Position numbers and translations under genes: made by a program. A stretch of 14,693 bases of DNA from an uncultured Alcaligenaceae bacterium (GTDB lineage Bacteria; Pseudomonadota; Gammaproteobacteria; Burkholderiales; Burkholderiaceae_B), in the NCBI GenBank assembly GCA_937908115.1, contig CALEQZ010000033.1, positions 1-14,693 on the forward strand, written 5' to 3'. Shown here in pieces: positions 12,978 to 14,693 of this stretch (position 1 is the stretch's first letter; each line of letters begins with the position of its first letter). Under the pieces are notes generated by a model. That model did not search any database. It was not told where the DNA came from and worked only from the letters and a program-made list of their open reading frames with translations.

Positions 12978-14288
12978 ATGTCCATCCCCGCTACCCCGAC
13001 CGACGAGGCCAGCCTGTCCGATTGGCTGCGCTACCTGGAAGCCCTGCATCCCCGTAACATCGAATTGGGCCTGGAGCGGGTCAAGGCGGTCGCCCAGCGG
13101 CTGGCGCTGGAACTGGATGGCGTCACCTTCGTCGTGGCGGGCACCAACGGCAAGGGGTCGACCTGCGCCATGCTGGAGGCCATCCTGCTGGCAGCCGGCT
13201 ACAAGGTCGGCCTGTATACGTCGCCGCACCTGATCGATTTCAACGAGCGCGCCCGGATCAACGGCCAGCCCGCCGGCGACGCGGCGCTGGTCGAACAGCT
13301 GCGCGCCGTCGAGGCCGCGCGCGGCGACATTTCCCTGACGTATTTCGAATTCACCACCCTGGCCATCCTGCGCCTTTTTTCGCAATCGAACTTGGACGCG
13401 GTGGTGCTGGAGGTCGGCCTGGGCGGGCGGCTGGATGCGGTCAACATCGTCGACGCCGACTGCGCCATCGTCACCAGCGTGGACATCGACCACACCGACT
13501 GGTTGGGCGACACCCGCGAGAAAATCGGGCTGGAAAAGGCGCACGTGTTCCGGCCCGGCCGCCCGGCCATATGCGGCGATCCCATGCCCCCGCGCACGCT
13601 GGTGGATCATGCCGAGGCGATCGGCGCCGACCTGTGGCTGTTCGGCAGGGACTTCAACTATTCGGGCGACCGCCAGCAATGGGCGTACGGCGGACGCGCC
13701 CAGCGCCGCAACGCCCTGGCGTACCCGGCGTTGCGCGGAGCGAACCAGCTGCTCAATGCGTCGGCTGCGCTTGCCGCGCTCGAGGCGATGCGCGACCGCC
13801 TGGCCGTGCCGCAGCAGGCGGTGCGCCAGGGCCTGCTGCAAGCCACGCTGCCTGGGCGATTCCAGATCCTGCCCGGGCAGCCCATCGTCATCCTGGATGT
13901 GGCCCACAACCCACAGGCTGCCGCGGTGCTGGCGCAGAACTTGAGCAACATGGGGTTTCATCCCTACACGCACGCTGTGTTCGCGATGCTGGGCGATAAG
14001 GACGCCGACGGCGTGGCGGCCAAGCTCGCGGGCGTGGTGGACCACTGGTACTGCGCCGGGCTGGCCGGCGCGCGCGGCCGGTCGGGCCCGGAGCTGGCCG
14101 GGCGGGTGCGGGCGCTGTTGCCGGTGCCCGCGCCGGGTGACGAGCCGCGTACCGTCCAGGCCTTCGATGACGTGCTCCAGGCCTGGCAGGCGGCCCGGAA
14201 ACGGGCGGGCGAGGGTGATAGAATCGTCGTGTTCGGTTCGTTCCTCACCGTGGCTGCCGTGCTTGAGGCCCTAGGGCGCAAGGCATAG
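12978..14288 (+). CDS. folC: Bifunctional dihydrofolate synthase / folylpolyglutamate synthase FolC
   Basis: FolC joins glutamate to dihydropteroate and then lengthens the glutamate tail of reduced folates, using ATP, in the cytoplasm. The product is 436 aa, the normal size. The Mur-ligase-like ATPase motifs are intact: P-loop AGTNGKGST at 54-62, TSPHL at 81-85, the EVGLGGRLDAVN block at 145-156, HTDWLG at 172-177, Lys187 at the position of the carbamylated lysine (GLEKAHVFRPG), and DVAHNP at 307-312 with GDKD at 339-342 in the C-terminal domain. I chose the ATG at 12978 because the SLSDWLRYLEALHP block typical of the N-terminus follows directly; the frame is open further up to 12786 but that part is non-coding in character. 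The ribosome-binding site is weak. The DedD-like gene follows 52 bp downstream. Confidence 0.97.
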   Translation: MSIPATPTDEASLSDWLRYLEALHPRNIELGLERVKAVAQRLALELDGVTFVVAGTNGKGSTCAMLEAILLAAGYKVGLYTSPHLIDFNERARINGQPAGDAALVEQLRAVEAARGDISLTYFEFTTLAILRLFSQSNLDAVVLEVGLGGRLDAVNIVDADCAIVTSVDIDHTDWLGDTREKIGLEKAHVFRPGRPAICGDPMPPRTLVDHAEAIGADLWLFGRDFNYSGDRQQWAYGGRAQRRNALAYPALRGANQLLNASAALAALEAMRDRLAVPQQAVRQGLLQATLPGRFQILPGQPIVILDVAHNPQAAAVLAQNLSNMGFHPYTHAVFAMLGDKDADGVAAKLAGVVDHWYCAGLAGARGRSGPELAGRVRALLPVPAPGDEPRTVQAFDDVLQAWQAARKRAGEGDRIVVFGSFLTVAAVLEALGRKA

Positions 14289-14340
14289 CGGGTGGCGTCC
14301 GGCGCGGCCGGCCCGCTCTGAAAGCTTGGGATTCGTTTCC

Positions 14341-14693
14341 ATGGGATTGTTCAGTCGCAAAGACCCGGCCTCGGCTGAAGGGCAGCAGGGCAGGGCACGC
14401 CCATCCGTGTCCAGCGAGGCCCAGGCCGCCGAGCTGCGGGCCCGCGCCCGGCGGCGCCTGGCCGGCGCCGTGGCCCTGGTGCTGGCAGCGGTGATCGTGC
14501 TGCCCATGGTGCTCGATTCCGAGCCCGTGCCGGTGGCCGCCGACATCCCCATCCGCATCCCAGACCGCGACACTCCCTTCCAACCCCAGGTTTCCGCCCC
14601 GGCGGCCACTGAGCCGGCCGCCGGCGCGCCGACTGACGCGCAGGCGCCCGCGGGCGACGTGCCCGAGCCACCGCCAGTGGCGGCCGCGACCCC
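14341..14693 (+). CDS. DedD-like SPOR-domain cell-division protein (N-terminal part, cut by window edge)
   Basis: The frame is open from the ATG at 14341 to the right edge, 117 codons. The short cytoplasmic start MGLFSRKD is followed by an Arg-rich stretch RARARRRLAG at 33-42, a single transmembrane helix at about 41-57, then LDSEPVPVAADIPIRIPDRD at 58-77 and a Pro/Ala-rich periplasmic linker. This N-terminal pattern is characteristic of the SPOR-domain proteins that follow folC in beta-proteobacteria, which bind denuded peptidoglycan at the division septum. The SPOR domain itself would lie beyond the window, so the call rests on the N-terminal pattern and gene order. It probably shares the folC transcript. 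Confidence 0.85.
   Translation, partial: MGLFSRKDPASAEGQQGRARPSVSSEAQAAELRARARRRLAGAVALVLAAVIVLPMVLDSEPVPVAADIPIRIPDRDTPFQPQVSAPAATEPAAGAPTDAQAPAGDVPEPPPVAAAT

Noticed and set aside
12738..14045. A 435-codon open frame on the minus strand opposite folC
   Set aside because: FolC has all its motifs on the plus strand. The antisense product is Arg/Gln/Gly/Val-rich without a recognisable domain, and the frame would also run through the flaG promoter region.

Overview
The window is very GC-rich and carries a beta-proteobacterial flagellar gene cluster. It runs from fliK (cut by the left edge) to flaG, followed by the housekeeping genes folC and a DedD/SPOR-type gene (cut by the right edge). Protein character and gene order fit Bordetella (B. 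bronchiseptica/pertussis/parapertussis group) or a close Alcaligenaceae relative. That assignment rests on recognition, not on a database search.

Layout. (1) 1-6264, minus strand: fliF-fliG-fliH-fliI-fliJ-fliK, reading right to left. This is the MS ring, the C-ring switch protein, the export ATPase with its regulator and its coiled-coil stalk, and the hook-length ruler. fliF to fliJ overlap one another by 4 to 14 bp; fliK follows fliJ after 21 bp. (2) 6265-6590: a divergent regulatory region with two sites resembling FlhDC (FrlAB in Bordetella) boxes, one placed for fliF and one for fliE. (3) 6591-8131, plus strand: fliE, then a membrane-anchored EAL-type c-di-GMP phosphodiesterase gene. The N-terminal membrane segment of the latter is out of frame with the rest at a run of six G. 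(4) 8128-12756, minus strand: flaG, fliD, fliS, fliT, a second FliK-family gene, a stand-alone FlhB C-terminal-domain gene (FlhX-like), and a small gene that looks like the two ends of a YcgR/PilZ flagellar brake protein with the middle missing. (5) 12978-14693, plus strand: folC and the start of a DedD/SPOR-domain gene.

How it works together. The left operon and fliE make the basal-body core and the export ATPase complex. flaG-fliD-fliS-fliT make the filament cap and the export chaperones. The FliK-like and FlhB-C-like pair resembles a second copy of the hook-length/export-switch partnership. The EAL protein and the YcgR remnant suggest an ancestral local c-di-GMP circuit controlling motility, now possibly decayed or switchable. 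Regulation can be partly read: FlhDC-like boxes precede fliF, fliE and (weaker) fliD, and a good sigma-28 (FliA) promoter precedes flaG. This is a class 2/class 3 flagellar hierarchy.

I see no tRNA, rRNA, CRISPR array, insertion sequence or prophage gene. Nothing here is an obviously new system. The points most worth a second look are the frameshifted EAL gene, the YcgR remnant, the FliK/FlhX-like pair, the exceptionally regular glycine repeat in FliH, and the twin FlhDC-like boxes.
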